In this document: positions 38,219 through 47,827 of the stretch, in pieces
How the letters are laid out: the number at the start of each line of letters is the position of its first letter
Position numbering within the stretch: position 1 is the first letter of the stretch
Assembly: GCF_020829625.1 (NCBI RefSeq)
Contig: NZ_JAIVFX010000008.1
Coordinates: 186,001 to 250,000 of the forward strand
DNA: 64,000 bases
Origin: Nostoc sp. XA010
Lineage (GTDB): Bacteria; Cyanobacteriota; Cyanobacteriia; Cyanobacteriales; Nostocaceae
Direction of reading: 5' to 3'
The notes under the pieces: model-generated
Told to the model about the DNA's origin: nothing
What the model saw: the letters and a program-made list of their open reading frames with translations, nothing else
Database searches by the model: none
Made by a program: the position numbers and the translations under genes

Positions 38219-39046
38219 TTAATCTTGTTGGTGAGCGAATTTATAAGCACCCCAGAGAGAAAGAGCGATCGCAATCACTAGCAAAATCGGTATGCTGTAC
38301 CAAGGGAACTGAGACAAAGGTAAATGGGCCGCTGCACGTAGTCCGATGCTGGCGTAGGTGAGTGGTAACAGGTAAACTACGACTTTGAGGGCATCTGGTA
38401 ATGTACCTGGGTCAAAGAAGGTGGCTCCTAAGAATGACATGGGGATAATTATAAAGTTGTTGTAGAGTCCAACTGATTCGAGCGATCGCACACTCAATCC
38501 CACAATCACGCCTAACCCAGCAAATACCGAACAATTCAACACTACCAATAATAGAAATAGTGGGTTGAGAAAATTCCAGTTTCCAGTCAATAGCACCGCT
38601 ACCAGAATCACCGAACCCGATGTCATCAACCCCCGCACTACTCCCGCCAGCATTTTTCCGATATGTAACGCTAAGGGATGTATAGGAGTTAACAACAATT
38701 CCTCAAAGGTTTTGGTAAATAGTCTGTCTCCACAAATCGAAAATGTCGTTCCACCAAAGCTAATTGTCATCGACGATAGCGCCACCATTCCCGGTAATAT
38801 GAATTCCAAATAGTTGTTATAGTTACCACTAATCCCTGAGCCTGGTTTGATGGAACTACCCAAACCCAAGCCAAAAGCTAAAATATATATTAGTGGGGAA
38901 ATTAAGCCTGATGCAGCAACTTGTACGATTCTGACACGTAAATCTAACCAATCTCCCCAAAAAATAGTGAGACTATCAGCTAGAAGGATTTGAAGTTGCG
39001 AAGTTTTGAACTTCTTGCTTGAAAATAATGCTCTTTGAGATGCCAC
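38219..39046 (-). CDS. ABC-2 type transporter permease
   Basis: 275 residues with about six hydrophobic segments. The family motif around LEFILPGMVALSSMTISFGG and TKTFEELLLTPIHPLALHIGKMLAGVVRGL (cytoplasmic loop) is clear, as in DrrB/NodJ-like drug or lipid-carbohydrate exporters. The matching ATPase is not in the adjacent sequence. Monocistronic here. Confidence 0.88.
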   Translation of the reverse strand: MASQRALFSSKKFKTSQLQILLADSLTIFWGDWLDLRVRIVQVAASGLISPLIYILAFGLGLGSSIKPGSGISGNYNNYLEFILPGMVALSSMTISFGGTTFSICGDRLFTKTFEELLLTPIHPLALHIGKMLAGVVRGLMTSGSVILVAVLLTGNWNFLNPLFLLLVVLNCSVFAGLGVIVGLSVRSLESVGLYNNFIIIPMSFLGATFFDPGTLPDALKVVVYLLPLTYASIGLRAAAHLPLSQFPWYSIPILLVIAIALSLWGAYKFAHQQD

Positions 39047-39606
39047 TTGCTTCTAATTAGTTATTAAAACTTTATTAAATTTTAATTTACATGGTTTAAC
39101 ACATCAATTACCAGGGGTAACAAAAATATTTCATAGGAATACGAAAAATTCCTCTGGGAAAGTTATAAATACAGGTTTCTCCTGCTCAGACTTTTCGCAA
39201 AATTACAAACATCAAGCTAGCTAATTCAAGCATTATCACTGCATAATTTTTGCAAATTGAATCAAGACAATCTGATAGATATTAAAAATATGCTACTATT
39301 GGTTAATAAAATATAGAAATTAAAAATTCAGTAGCTCTATGATTTGCATGTGAAGCAGCACAAAAATAATAACAATTCCTTAATCAGCAAATAAACAAAA
39401 AAATTCACCAATTCTTCAAGATGGAAACGATAGCCGACAAGGTTGAAATTCTGTCCAGATATCTAGATAAGTTCCTATTTTTATGATTTAAGAAGAATAC
39501 TGCCCAAGAACTCGCAGACAATTACAGTTAAGAATAGGCATACTGAAAGAGGGAGAAAACTTTAGACCACTCCCTTCCAAATCGGCGTGAAGGTGATTAA
39601 GCAACA
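39047..39606. other. AT-rich intergenic region (560 bases)
   Basis: No ORF longer than about 25 codons with coding character. Presumably it holds the divergent promoters of the ABC permease and the DUF3172 gene. I see no strong hairpin or repeat. Confidence 0.5.
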
Positions 39607-40146
39607 ATGAGACGTAAACCTACTGGTAAATCGGCTACTACTTCTAAACCCTCTATTTTCCAATCTCCAATTTTTAACCTCTTCACCATCGCAATTATGG
39701 GAGGGGTGTTGATTTTGGGAATTGGGATTGGCATTGCTTTTAGTTCTACAACCACGTTGGCGCCATCAAATGTGGCTTCTCGTGAATTCATTGATTTGAA
39801 AGCACCTAACCCTGAGATTTGTGTGCAGTACGGAGCCAGCGCGATGGTGATGGACGCTAGACTGTTCGTAACTCTCAACCCCTTCAATGTCTATGTTGCC
39901 CAGCCGAGTATGCGTCCTGGATGTGTGATCCGACAAAATAACTGGGCGCTTTTAGAGCAACGTAAGCTGGTGACTAATGATCAGGTAAATGAATGCAAAA
40001 ATCGCCTGAACACCTTTGGCTTTACAGGTAATTTAGACAGTGACAAACCTGATATAAGGTGTATATATCAGAATGAAGCTGCTCAAAACTTTTTCACGGC
40101 TCAACCAGGAGCAGTTGGAACACCTCAAGAAACTGACAGATTTTAG
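39607..40146 (+). CDS. DUF3172 domain-containing membrane-anchored protein
   Basis: 179 residues. A basic N-terminus and one TM helix (IMGGVLILGIGIGIAF) precede an extracytoplasmic domain with NPEICVQYGASAMVMDARLFVTLNPFNVYVAQPSMRPGCV. This matches the DUF3172 family, restricted to cyanobacteria and of unknown function. Three or four Cys (C82-, C117-like, ECKNR, IRCIYQ) could form disulphides. Confidence 0.85.
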   Translation: MRRKPTGKSATTSKPSIFQSPIFNLFTIAIMGGVLILGIGIGIAFSSTTTLAPSNVASREFIDLKAPNPEICVQYGASAMVMDARLFVTLNPFNVYVAQPSMRPGCVIRQNNWALLEQRKLVTNDQVNECKNRLNTFGFTGNLDSDKPDIRCIYQNEAAQNFFTAQPGAVGTPQETDRF

Positions 40147-40241
40147 AATTGGGAATTGGGAATGGGGCATGGGGCATTGGTTATTAACTCTTCTCCCCCT
40201 GCTCCCCCTGCTCCCCCTGCTCCCCCTGCTCCCCCTGCTCC
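40147..40241. repeat. CTCCCCCTG tandem array and GGGAATTGGG/TGGGGCA repeats
   Basis: Five exact 9-bp CTCCCCCTG copies at 40193-40237, preceded by GGGAATTGGGAATGGGGCATGGGGCAT units. The purine-rich left part and pyrimidine-rich right part can pair. It lies between convergent genes, where termination would occur. Confidence 0.8.
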
Positions 40242-41102
40242 CTATCTATTTTTAGGAAGGGGTTGACCAAACTCGATTACCTGGGGATTAGGAACATTGG
40301 GGATGGTTGGAACTGGAAATTCCGACATACCGAAAGGAGGAATGCTATTCAAGTTGCTGGGTTGAGTTGGGAAAGAAGGAGGCGGAAGAATCAAAGCAGG
40401 TTGTTGAGAGGATGTATTAGAAGTTAGGGGAGGTACGGTTACAAAAGGCTGCCCTGAGTTATTAGTGATTGTTGAGGGTAGGTTATTTGATATAGGCGGA
40501 ACTGTGAGTAAGGGCGCTTGTAAATTAGTAGTGGTTACGGGTAGATTAGTAGACGAATTTTTGGGTGTTTGAGGTTGTTTCTTGGGTGAAGGTGGGGAGT
40601 TCCCCGGTTTCATGGCAGTAGTTTTACCAGAAATAACCGGACGTAATACCCAGCGAGTGGGGTTTTTTCGAGAAACGGGTTGCAGTTGTATCTGTTTAGG
40701 ATTTAAAACACTCCCTGGTGCTAAATCTAGGACAATGCGTGTGTCATTTGCGTTCAGTTGAGAAACGCGAATGCTTTTGATTGCTCCAGAATAATTTTGT
40801 TGTGTGGTAACTTTGCCCAACTTAGTATTCGGTAAATCTACAATAAGCCGAGATGGTTGGGCTAGGTAGAAATAACGGGGGGTTGTGCCTGCTGAGAGGG
40901 TGATTTCGAGTTGCTGTGTCTTGGAGGAAAAACGCCAATTTTCTAGCTTTGCCACTGGTGTCGCAGCAGTAGTGCAAGTTTCAAGCGCGATCGCTGCACA
41001 AAAGCCTAATAGACTGATGCTAAATAGCTGCTTGCGCCATTGGCAAAATTGCCTAGTCTTTAATCCCTGATCCATTCTTTTTATCTGCTCCATAAAACCC
41101 AT
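40242..41102 (-). CDS. AMIN domain-containing secreted protein
   Basis: 286 residues. A signal-like hydrophobic stretch (FSISLLGFCAAIALETCTTA, about residues 27-46, possibly a lipoprotein) is followed by an AMIN domain (LENWRFSSKTQQLEITLSAG, PSRLIVDLPNTKLG, RVSQLNANDTRIVLDLAPG). The C-terminal half is Pro/Asn/Thr-rich and disordered. AMIN domains bind peptidoglycan or anchor envelope machines. No amidase domain is present. ATGs at residues 1, 4 and 10 are all possible. Confidence 0.85.
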   Translation of the reverse strand: MGFMEQIKRMDQGLKTRQFCQWRKQLFSISLLGFCAAIALETCTTAATPVAKLENWRFSSKTQQLEITLSAGTTPRYFYLAQPSRLIVDLPNTKLGKVTTQQNYSGAIKSIRVSQLNANDTRIVLDLAPGSVLNPKQIQLQPVSRKNPTRWVLRPVISGKTTAMKPGNSPPSPKKQPQTPKNSSTNLPVTTTNLQAPLLTVPPISNNLPSTITNNSGQPFVTVPPLTSNTSSQQPALILPPPSFPTQPSNLNSIPPFGMSEFPVPTIPNVPNPQVIEFGQPLPKNR

Positions 41103-41181
41103 ACAATGCGCTCACATTGGTGTTTACTTCGCGCTTCCAATCCCGTAGACGCGATGAATCGCGTTTTTACCCACTCCTAAT

Positions 41182-41664
41182 TCAATTAGCTTTTTGGGGC
41201 ACAGCAGTAAATTTCAGAGGTTGTGGAATGCCATTTACGGTTAACTGGCCTGTCATATTACCTTTATCCACAAGTTGCATTTGAATTGTGACTAAGTTCA
41301 GAGGATCATTTTGGGGGCGAGGAATATTACAAAGGATTGATTTACCAACTTTTCCAGATAAATTTAACTGTTGATTTCGGAAGATGCCTGCCAGAGAGTG
41401 CTTTTCGTCAGTATCGGGGTTAGCGTTTGCCGGTAATACAGAGGCATTTAAGTAAATACCCGACTGCTGGATGTTTAACGTCAGAGTATCCGATTTTTCA
41501 CAGTTAGGCAAATTCTCTGACAAGGTTAGACGATACCGACCGTTAATTGGAGGAGGAGCCTTGAGATTGTTTTCCCCGTAGACTGTTACAGTTTTAAACA
41601 ACACTAGCACTGAAGTTATTGCTACTCCGTAAAAAGTTAAAGATTTGAGGTTGAAATGATTCAT
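41182..41664 (-). CDS. Secreted hypothetical protein
   Basis: 160 residues from the ATG at 41664, which has GAGGAG nine bases upstream. A TTG at 41673 overlaps the antiporter stop. A hydrophobic N-terminal segment (LTFYGVAITSVLVLFKTV) suggests export. The rest is beta-rich with two Cys (NCEKSD, LCNIPRP) that could pair. It was not recognised. Translationally coupled to the antiporter gene. Confidence 0.7.
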   Translation of the reverse strand: MNHFNLKSLTFYGVAITSVLVLFKTVTVYGENNLKAPPPINGRYRLTLSENLPNCEKSDTLTLNIQQSGIYLNASVLPANANPDTDEKHSLAGIFRNQQLNLSGKVGKSILCNIPRPQNDPLNLVTIQMQLVDKGNMTGQLTVNGIPQPLKFTAVPQKAN

Positions 41665-41669
41665 AAAAT

Positions 41670-43880
41670 TCAACTCCTCAATGTTGGCTCTTGACTACTA
41701 ACTTCAGGAAGCATAGAGGCAAGGTGAGCGGTGACTTGGCTGTAACGGCGGGTAATCAGCAGCGAGGAACGACATTGGATAGCTAGTTGATCTGTATATC
41801 TTCCCAAGGTTTGGCGCTCGATACCCCAAGCGCGGCTGGTGCCAGCAATAGTTAGGTCTACGCCTTCTGAGGCTTGAATTACAGCTTGGATTGGTTCGGG
41901 GGCTTCAATAATTTTGATTTCGATGCGATCGCGTACACTGGTGGGCAATTGCTCCATCATTGTGTGCAGTTCGTAATTCAATTCTTCCTTGACCTGATTT
42001 GCTACTATCTGTAATATCTGCAACATACAAGTTTCACGATTGATTAGCAGTCTTAGAGCTAGTATTAGTGCTAAATCATCATGGATATTGGCAGAATAAG
42101 GTACCAATAAACTTTCTAATTGCTCTTTGCCTTTATCTACAAACACTGCAACATCCACTGGGGCAGTGATAAGCATTTGTCCGACTCGTCCACCTAAACG
42201 ATTACTACTAAAAGCTGGCCTATGCCAGCCCACGAGAATTAAATCAGCTTGTTGTGATGTGGCAATCTGTGCTGTTTCGCGGGCAACATTGCTGGATATG
42301 CGAACGATAGGATGTACACAAGAACGAGTTTCTGGGGGTTCGAGAGTATTAATTAATTCTTGTAGCTGGTGGCGGCGCTGGGCGATTAATCGATCTGCTT
42401 CAACTGGGGTACTTTCAAAAGCATAATCTTCTTCAAATTCAATCAGGCTAAGAGGGTTAACAATGGCAGGATATCGGTAATTGAGAGCGATACCTACGGC
42501 GGGCTGCGCCAACGCTACTGCCAACTGTACTAAACCTTTTTGGGTACTTGGATTAGCCACTGGCACTAAAATTCGGAAAGGATGACTGTAAGTTTCACCT
42601 CCAGCAGAGGTGTTTATACCTGTTTCTGCTTCCGACTCCGGTTCCATGACATCTAACCTGATCAACTTTTTCGGATATGTCCATTCCAGCAGTGGCGAGG
42701 TCATGAATGTAGTTACCAATGCCATAATTACCAGCATGGTAAATATTAAGGGGGAAATTACCCCTAACTCTAGACCAATGTTTAGCACTATCAGTTCGGT
42801 TAAACCGCGAGTATTCATTAACCAACCGAGTGCCGAGGCTTCCCGTTTACTAATGCCACTGACACGGGCTGCTACATAAGTGCCAACATATTTGCCTGCG
42901 ATCGCCACTCCTAAAACCAACGCACACAAAAGCCACAATTCGGGACGGTTGAGCAAGCCAATCTGCGTCTTTAAGCCACTGTAGGCAAAAAATATTGGCA
43001 GTAAAAATATCAAAACAAAATCTTCAGTTTTTACTGCCAATTCCCGTACCAAATCTTCATTTTTGGGCATTGCTGCTCCTAGTAAGAATGCCCCAAAAAT
43101 TAAGTGAATACCAATTAGTTCGGTGATTAGTGCTGACGCAACTACGCCCATGTAAATCCCAGCTAGCAGCAATTGGCTGAGGCGTCCCGCACGAACGTAG
43201 TATTTGGCGAGGCGTTGGAGGAACCAACGTCCCGCCGTCAACATCAAGCCGATGTAAACTATGCTGGCGATAATTGTGGGTATCGCACCAGCAAAGTCAC
43301 CAGTTCGCGCAACTGCGATCGCTACTGCTAATAGACACCAAGCTGTCACATCATCGACTGCTGCACAAGTTAACGCCAACGTTCCTAAACGCGTTCCTTG
43401 TAAATTGTTTTCAGTAATGATTCGTGCCAACACCGGAAAGGCAGTAATCGACATCGCCGCCCCCAAAAACAAGGCAAAAGCGGTAAAAGATACACTTGCA
43501 TTGGAAACTAGGGGATAAAGGATTACCGCTAGCAATGTTCCTAAAGAAAACGGCACCAAAATGCTGACATGAGAAGTTAAAACAGCTACTTCTAATTGTC
43601 CACTAAGGTATTTTGGATTAAGTTCTAGCCCAATCAGAAACATGAAAAATATTAGTCCCACCTGAGACAAAACATTTAGAAAAGGAATAGTTTCTGGTGG
43701 AAACAAAGAAACTGCTACATCGGGAGCAACTAAACCAAATAAAGATGGGCCAAGCATAATCCCGGCGACAATCTCGCCAATTACTAGTGGTTGCTTAATA
43801 GAACGGAATCCTAGCCCTACTAGCCGTGAAAGCCCAATAATAATCAGCACTTCAACCAGAACGAGAATAACTATATGCAT
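41670..43880 (-). CDS. CPA2-type cation:proton antiporter with C-terminal USP-like domain
   Basis: 736 residues. About 12 TM segments in the first about 410 residues contain the CPA2 motifs: GEIVAGIMLGPSLFG, SITAFPVLARII and the ion-binding AAVDDVTAW (paired aspartates). The C-terminal about 300 residues hold two universal-stress-like halves (LVPVANPSTQKGLVQLAVALA and VDLTIAGTSRAWG). It probably exchanges Na+ or K+ for H+ across a membrane. The segment at 42484-42515 (QPAVGIAL) is encoded by DNA resembling dispersed palindromic repeats. Confidence 0.9.
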   Translation of the reverse strand: MHIVILVLVEVLIIIGLSRLVGLGFRSIKQPLVIGEIVAGIMLGPSLFGLVAPDVAVSLFPPETIPFLNVLSQVGLIFFMFLIGLELNPKYLSGQLEVAVLTSHVSILVPFSLGTLLAVILYPLVSNASVSFTAFALFLGAAMSITAFPVLARIITENNLQGTRLGTLALTCAAVDDVTAWCLLAVAIAVARTGDFAGAIPTIIASIVYIGLMLTAGRWFLQRLAKYYVRAGRLSQLLLAGIYMGVVASALITELIGIHLIFGAFLLGAAMPKNEDLVRELAVKTEDFVLIFLLPIFFAYSGLKTQIGLLNRPELWLLCALVLGVAIAGKYVGTYVAARVSGISKREASALGWLMNTRGLTELIVLNIGLELGVISPLIFTMLVIMALVTTFMTSPLLEWTYPKKLIRLDVMEPESEAETGINTSAGGETYSHPFRILVPVANPSTQKGLVQLAVALAQPAVGIALNYRYPAIVNPLSLIEFEEDYAFESTPVEADRLIAQRRHQLQELINTLEPPETRSCVHPIVRISSNVARETAQIATSQQADLILVGWHRPAFSSNRLGGRVGQMLITAPVDVAVFVDKGKEQLESLLVPYSANIHDDLALILALRLLINRETCMLQILQIVANQVKEELNYELHTMMEQLPTSVRDRIEIKIIEAPEPIQAVIQASEGVDLTIAGTSRAWGIERQTLGRYTDQLAIQCRSSLLITRRYSQVTAHLASMLPEVSSQEPTLRS

Positions 43881-44128
43881 GGTTTCCTCAAAATTAACTA
43901 TCTGGTTTCCCTAAGATAATTCTTTAAAAGACGGGAAAATGTCAAGCTTGTTAGATACAGCCAAGGTTAATTTGTGCTTCGTCGTCATGTCAATTATTGT
44001 TACAATGCAGTTGTAGCCGTGAAACATAAATTTTGATGATTTTAGGAGCTACACCTCTAAGAGCTTCCGTAAAGATGGCAAGAAAATTAGTTAATAGACA
44101 TCCAATTTGTAGTGGTGCTTAAATGCCA
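43881..44128. other. Intergenic region with a perfect 10-bp hairpin
   Basis: TTTGTAGTGG (44106-44115) and CCACTACAAA (44126-44135) form a perfect stem with a 10-base loop, overlapping the end of the transposase remnant. It may be an element terminus or terminator. The remainder is AT-rich, without a gene. Confidence 0.4.
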
Positions 44129-44570
44129 CTACAAACAACTTAGCGGTTCTAGCCAGAGTCGTTTCAAACCATATTCTACCCAAGTTCTTAAACCGTAAAA
44201 ATTACCAACTTCTCTTGGGGTAATTTCTGGATATTTACTCATTATGTACCAAGCCGTGTTTTTCGGAAGATCTTCCTTATCCGTTATTATTTTTATTTGC
44301 CAATATCTGATATCCGATTTTTTGCCACATATTATCTCTCTAATATATCTATTCTCTGAACTTAAATCCGAGAAAACACGCTTGAATCTTTGCCAATCCG
44401 AGTATTTTACTTTTGAGTCTGTAATTCCCCATGCTCTGTGGTTTGAGCGAATCGCTACAATTAAATTAAGGTTTAATTCATTTAGTAGGCTTAAAAATTT
44501 TTACTACTTTCACCATATAAAGTATCCGCCAGCACAAGATTGAATCTAAACCCCATTGTTTCTTAGAAGA
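44129..44570 (-). pseudogene. IS701/IS4-like DDE transposase remnant
   Basis: Translation on the minus strand gives FRFNLVLADTLYGESSKNF (catalytic D in ADTLYG), then after a frameshift LNLIVAIRSNHRAWG, KRVFSDLSSENRYIREIICG and LPKNTAWYIMSKYPEITPREVGNFYGLRTWVEYGLKR. The final catalytic region (ELGWADFR in intact copies) is replaced by LWLEPLSCL and a stop. It is frameshifted and truncated at both ends. Confidence 0.75.
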
Positions 44571-44641
44571 GGTTTAATTAACTCCAACTCAAACAAGGGG
44601 TAAAAATCGACTTTAGTATAAATAATCGATAAGTTGAAATT

Positions 44642-45076
44642 TTACAACCATTCCCCACCCCGGAAACGCCAACGGGGAAAGATAATTCGCATCAGGCTTT
44701 GTGAACTAATAAAAACTGCTAGCCACACGACAGTATAGTGCAATAAAAAAACTGCTAACGACAGTTCTTCTTTAGGTAAAAATATTGGTAAGAAGCCAAA
44801 CAGTTTTACTCCACAGAACACAAATATTAATTCCCATATACCAGCTAAAAGTTGATAGGCTGCGGGCCAATCCCTATCCCATCGGAATTTTTGGAGATAG
44901 TTATAAAGCACATCCCAACCTAAGCCCAAGACGGCGACATAACCAAGTATCCAAAAATAAACCGAGTTAGCATTAGAACCAATCCAACCCATTACAAAGG
45001 GCAAAGACACAAGTACGCCCACCGTTGCAAGTAATAATAATCGAGTTTGCCAACGACCAAATAAAGTTGGTGTCAT
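44642..45076 (-). CDS. Four-TM membrane protein, unknown
   Basis: 144 residues with four hydrophobic helices (LLLLATVGVLVSLPFVMGW, FWILGYVAVLGLGWDVLY, LLAGIWELIFVFCGVKLFGF, AVFLLHYTVVWLAVFI). It was not recognised and no motif suggests a function. It looks like a real gene from codon quality, and stands between the transposase remnant and a GDSL hydrolase on the same strand. Confidence 0.7.
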   Translation of the reverse strand: MTPTLFGRWQTRLLLLATVGVLVSLPFVMGWIGSNANSVYFWILGYVAVLGLGWDVLYNYLQKFRWDRDWPAAYQLLAGIWELIFVFCGVKLFGFLPIFLPKEELSLAVFLLHYTVVWLAVFISSQSLMRIIFPRWRFRGGEWL

Positions 45077-45214
45077 AAGAGTACTGAATAGAGTACTGAA
45101 TAAAAAATAGGGAAAAGATGGATTTAAAAATTCAGCACTATTGTAGTGCTTTTTGCAAGGATGGGAGATACGAGAATATTCGGTTAGCCCAAAAGCATCA
45201 AGATATTTATCTAA

Positions 45215-45940
45215 TTACGATGGTTTAAGTTGGTAATCAAATTTAGAATGGTAAGTTGCAATCGCATCCCAATTGATCACATCTTCTAGCAAAGCTTGAT
45301 AACCTAGTGTATTGGGATGAAGACCATCCTTACTCAAGCGTTTAAGCCGCCAATTTTCACCACGTTCCATCCATTGCTCAAAAATATCTAAATAGGGAAT
45401 CCGCCGTTTGGTACAAGCAATTCGAGTTGCTTCTTTGTAGCGGTACTGATCGGCATGATTATAGTAAAAACAATCTAAAAATGGCATCTTGGCTTCATCC
45501 ACTGGCACCATGCCCACAAATAACACAGGACATAGTTGCTGTGCTAAATCTAGCAGAGAAGCAATTTCTTTTTCAAACAATGTAAAATCTGTGTAACTTC
45601 GACCATCGGGACGCGCTAACCGCGCTGAGTCATTCACGCCTACTGATAAAATAATCAAGTCGGGGACACGATTTCGCAGTTCACCCCGGTGGCGAAATTC
45701 AACTTCTAGTCTTTGGGCTACTTGTTGCGTGCGATCGCCTCTTACCCCTAAATTATAAAGAACATGACCCGCACTATCCGGCAACATCCACCATCGCCGC
45801 AGTTGCTCGATCCAGCCTCCTTTTTCCGGGTCACCGAATCCATAAATTAAGCTGTCCCCCAGTGCGACAATCTTCATGGGCTGAAAGTCATTTGGTGATA
45901 CAGACAGCTGCATTGAGGAAGAAGCAAGAAATGTGTGCAT
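45215..45940 (-). CDS. SGNH/GDSL hydrolase
   Basis: 241 residues. Block I with the nucleophile Ser is ALGDSLIYGFGD, block III SVGVNDS (Asn), and block V DGLHPN (catalytic Asp/His). An esterase, lipase or lysophospholipase-like enzyme whose substrate is unknown. The family-conserved start is MKIVALGDS at 45877. Upstream ATGs at 45913 and 45940 would add 12 or 21 non-conserved residues. Confidence 0.87.
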   Translation of the reverse strand: MHTFLASSSMQLSVSPNDFQPMKIVALGDSLIYGFGDPEKGGWIEQLRRWWMLPDSAGHVLYNLGVRGDRTQQVAQRLEVEFRHRGELRNRVPDLIILSVGVNDSARLARPDGRSYTDFTLFEKEIASLLDLAQQLCPVLFVGMVPVDEAKMPFLDCFYYNHADQYRYKEATRIACTKRRIPYLDIFEQWMERGENWRLKRLSKDGLHPNTLGYQALLEDVINWDAIATYHSKFDYQLKPS

Positions 45941-45986
45941 TTAAAAACTATATTTTATATCTTTACAAGATTCTATACATTTCTAT

Positions 45987-46026
45987 ACCATAGATGGCTA
46001 TGTTTAAAGATCCAAGCATCTATGGT
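45987..46026. promoter_or_regulatory. 10-bp inverted repeat in divergent promoter region
   Basis: ACCATAGATG (45987-45996) and CATCTATGGT (46017-46026) are perfect inverted repeats 20 bases apart, located between the divergent GDSL gene and the 97-aa ORF. It could be a protein-binding site or a hairpin. Confidence 0.35.
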
Positions 46027-46080
46027 TCTAGTTATTGATATGGTTGCTTAGAAGCATATTATCAGCAGCATTTACACAAA

Positions 46081-46374
46081 ATGTTTCCACCCAAACAAGA
46101 CACGGAACATAGCACAGATGTGTTAAATGTCCTACTACAGCAGCACAAAGCAATATCACTAGATGCGTTGGCGCAGACTACCGCAGCGATCGCACAAATC
46201 ATTGATCCTGATGAGTATGAAGTTGAAGAAGTGCTAGAAAAATGGCTAGAGTTCTTACAACAAAAACGAATCGCCTCAGAAACCCATTACAGTCTCTATC
46301 ATTCCAACTTTCGAGACTCGCTAGGTAAACAGCAAATAAAACCTTCTGAAAACTTTCATAACCCTCTCCCTTAA
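46081..46374 (+). CDS. Hypothetical small acidic protein (97 aa)
   Basis: Predicted helical (VLNVLLQQHKAISLDALAQTTAAIAQ, EVEEVLEKWLEFLQQKRI), with no signal or membrane segment. It was not recognised. The helix pattern resembles a small winged-helix-like fold, but this is a guess. It ends 25 bases before a convergent tRNA gene. Confidence 0.55.
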   Translation: MFPPKQDTEHSTDVLNVLLQQHKAISLDALAQTTAAIAQIIDPDEYEVEEVLEKWLEFLQQKRIASETHYSLYHSNFRDSLGKQQIKPSENFHNPLP

Positions 46375-46398
46375 TAGAGAAGATTAGGGTTTTAAGAA

Positions 46399-46471
46399 TG
46401 GAGCTAAGCGGATTCGAACCGCTGACCCCCTCAATGCCATTGAGGTGCGCTACCAACTGCGCTATAACCCC
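46399..46471 (-). tRNA. tRNA-Ala (anticodon GGC)
   Basis: 73-nt cloverleaf on the minus strand: acceptor GGGGTTA/TAGCTCC with discriminator A, D-arm with AGTTGGTAG, anticodon stem CCTCA/TGAGG around ATGGCAT, T-arm GCGGTTCGAATCCGC. The anticodon GGC reads GCC/GCU. The terminal CCA is not encoded. No intron. Confidence 0.95.
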
Positions 46472-46562
46472 TTAAAATCCATTATATATACTCGCTTGAA
46501 TATTGGTATTTTGTCAAGCTTTTGGTGGATAAATTTTTAATATCTCCTCAACCACTGGGCAC

Positions 46563-46757
46563 TCACAACGACACTTGCAACAAATAGGTCATACAGTGCC
46601 CCATCAAAAAGTAAACTACTAACATGGCAGCAGCAGCCAGAGCAACTAATGTACCAGCCAACATGAGAGAAAATTCTTTACTCTCGTAGGCTCTTTCCAT
46701 TAAGTGCAGTGACCACGCCACCAGGGCGACATCAAAAAGTAGAATAGGAAGCAACAT
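46563..46757 (-). CDS. Small two-TM membrane protein (64 aa)
   Basis: Two hydrophobic helices (LLPILLFDVALVAWSLHL, LAGTLVALAAAAMLVVYFLM) joined by an acidic loop (ERAYESKEFS). The size and layout resemble cyanobacterial small membrane proteins, but it is not a photosystem subunit I recognise. ATG at 46757. Isolated between hisF and tRNA-Ala. Confidence 0.6.
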   Translation of the reverse strand: MLLPILLFDVALVAWSLHLMERAYESKEFSLMLAGTLVALAAAAMLVVYFLMGHCMTYLLQVSL

Positions 46758-46856
46758 ATTTTTTAATAATTGTTAATACTTGTAAAATAATATTAACACC
46801 CTTTCAGGGAAGTGTGTTTAGCCTTAGATAGATGTCATTAAACAGTAAATGATGGA

Positions 46857-47630
46857 TCAGGAGAATGTTCTTACTGGCACGTTGCGATCGCGCAAGTAAT
46901 TTTTGATTTCTGCTACGCTTAATTGCCCGTAATGTAACAGAGATGCGAGTAATGCTGCTTCAGCTTTGCCTTCAGTTAGGGCTGTGTAGATATGTTCACA
47001 ATTACCTGCACCACCTGAAGCAATAACTGGAATTTCTACAGCATTGGCAACTGCCCGTGTGATCTCAATGTCATACCCAGCTTGGGTTCCATCAGCATCC
47101 ATACTTGTTATTAGCAGTTCACCGGCCCCCCGTTTTTCAACTTCTTGTGCCCACATTAGAGCATCTAAGCCTGTATTTTCCCTGCCACCCCGCACATACA
47201 CATCCCAACCTGGATTCTCCGGGTTATTTCTGCGTCTGGCATCAATTGCAACAACTATGCACTGATTACCAAAGCGATCGCTTGCCCGATTAATCAAGTC
47301 TGGATCACGCACCGCCGCAGAATTAATACTAACCTTATCTGCGCCCGCTCGTAACAAAGCTTTAACATTTTCTAAGGATTGAATGCCACCACCCACAGTC
47401 AATGGAATAAAGACCTGTTCAGCAGTTCGGTAGACGACATCTAAAATTGTAGCTCGGTCTTCATGAGTAGCTGTAATATCCAGAAATACTAACTCATCAG
47501 CACCGGCTTCGTTGTAAACCTTGGCCAGCTCTACCGGATCGCCTGCATCTTGGAGATTTACAAAGTTAACTCCTTTTACAACCCGTCCCGCCTTCACATC
47601 TAAGCACGGTAAGATTCTTTTAGATAACAT
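46857..47630 (-). CDS. hisF: Imidazole glycerol phosphate synthase, cyclase subunit
   Basis: 257-residue TIM barrel converting PRFAR and ammonia to IGP and AICAR in histidine synthesis. D11 in LPCLDVKAG and D130 in VVAIDARR are the catalytic pair. VGGGIQS and [10 protein letters not shown] bind the phosphates. The HisH partner is not in the window. Confidence 0.97.
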   Translation of the reverse strand: MLSKRILPCLDVKAGRVVKGVNFVNLQDAGDPVELAKVYNEAGADELVFLDITATHEDRATILDVVYRTAEQVFIPLTVGGGIQSLENVKALLRAGADKVSINSAAVRDPDLINRASDRFGNQCIVVAIDARRRNNPENPGWDVYVRGGRENTGLDALMWAQEVEKRGAGELLITSMDADGTQAGYDIEITRAVANAVEIPVIASGGAGNCEHIYTALTEGKAEAALLASLLHYGQLSVAEIKNYLRDRNVPVRTFS

Positions 47631-47699
47631 AATAACTTTTGTACTTCTGGGTAATTGACCGGAATTTAAATTTTAAATTGGCGCGGGTATTCTCAAACT

Positions 47700-47815
47700 A
47701 AAATTTTCACGGGCATTGGGCATTGGTTCTTCTTTCTCCTCCTGCTCACCCTGCCTCCCCTGCCCTCCCCTGCTCTCCCACTCCCCACTCCCTAGTCCCT
47801 AGTCCCTTAAAAGTA
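47700..47815. repeat. C-rich low-complexity repeat (hisF-ruvB spacer)
   Basis: TCCTCCTGCTCACCCTGCCT, CCCCTGCCCTCCCCTGCTC and CTCCCTAGTCCCTAGTCCCT units, without the purine-rich partner arm. Dispersed Nostoc-type repeat between divergent genes. Confidence 0.65.
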
Positions 47816-47827
47816 GATAGCTGAATT

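Noticed and set aside
40193..40237. CTCCCCCTG array considered as a CRISPR-like or minisatellite locus
   Set aside because: Units are 9 bp with no spacers. It is a simple tandem repeat of the kind common in Nostoc spacers.
44244..44543. 99-aa plus-strand ORF
   Set aside because: It is the antisense shadow of the transposase remnant, whose minus-strand translation matches the IS701-like family.
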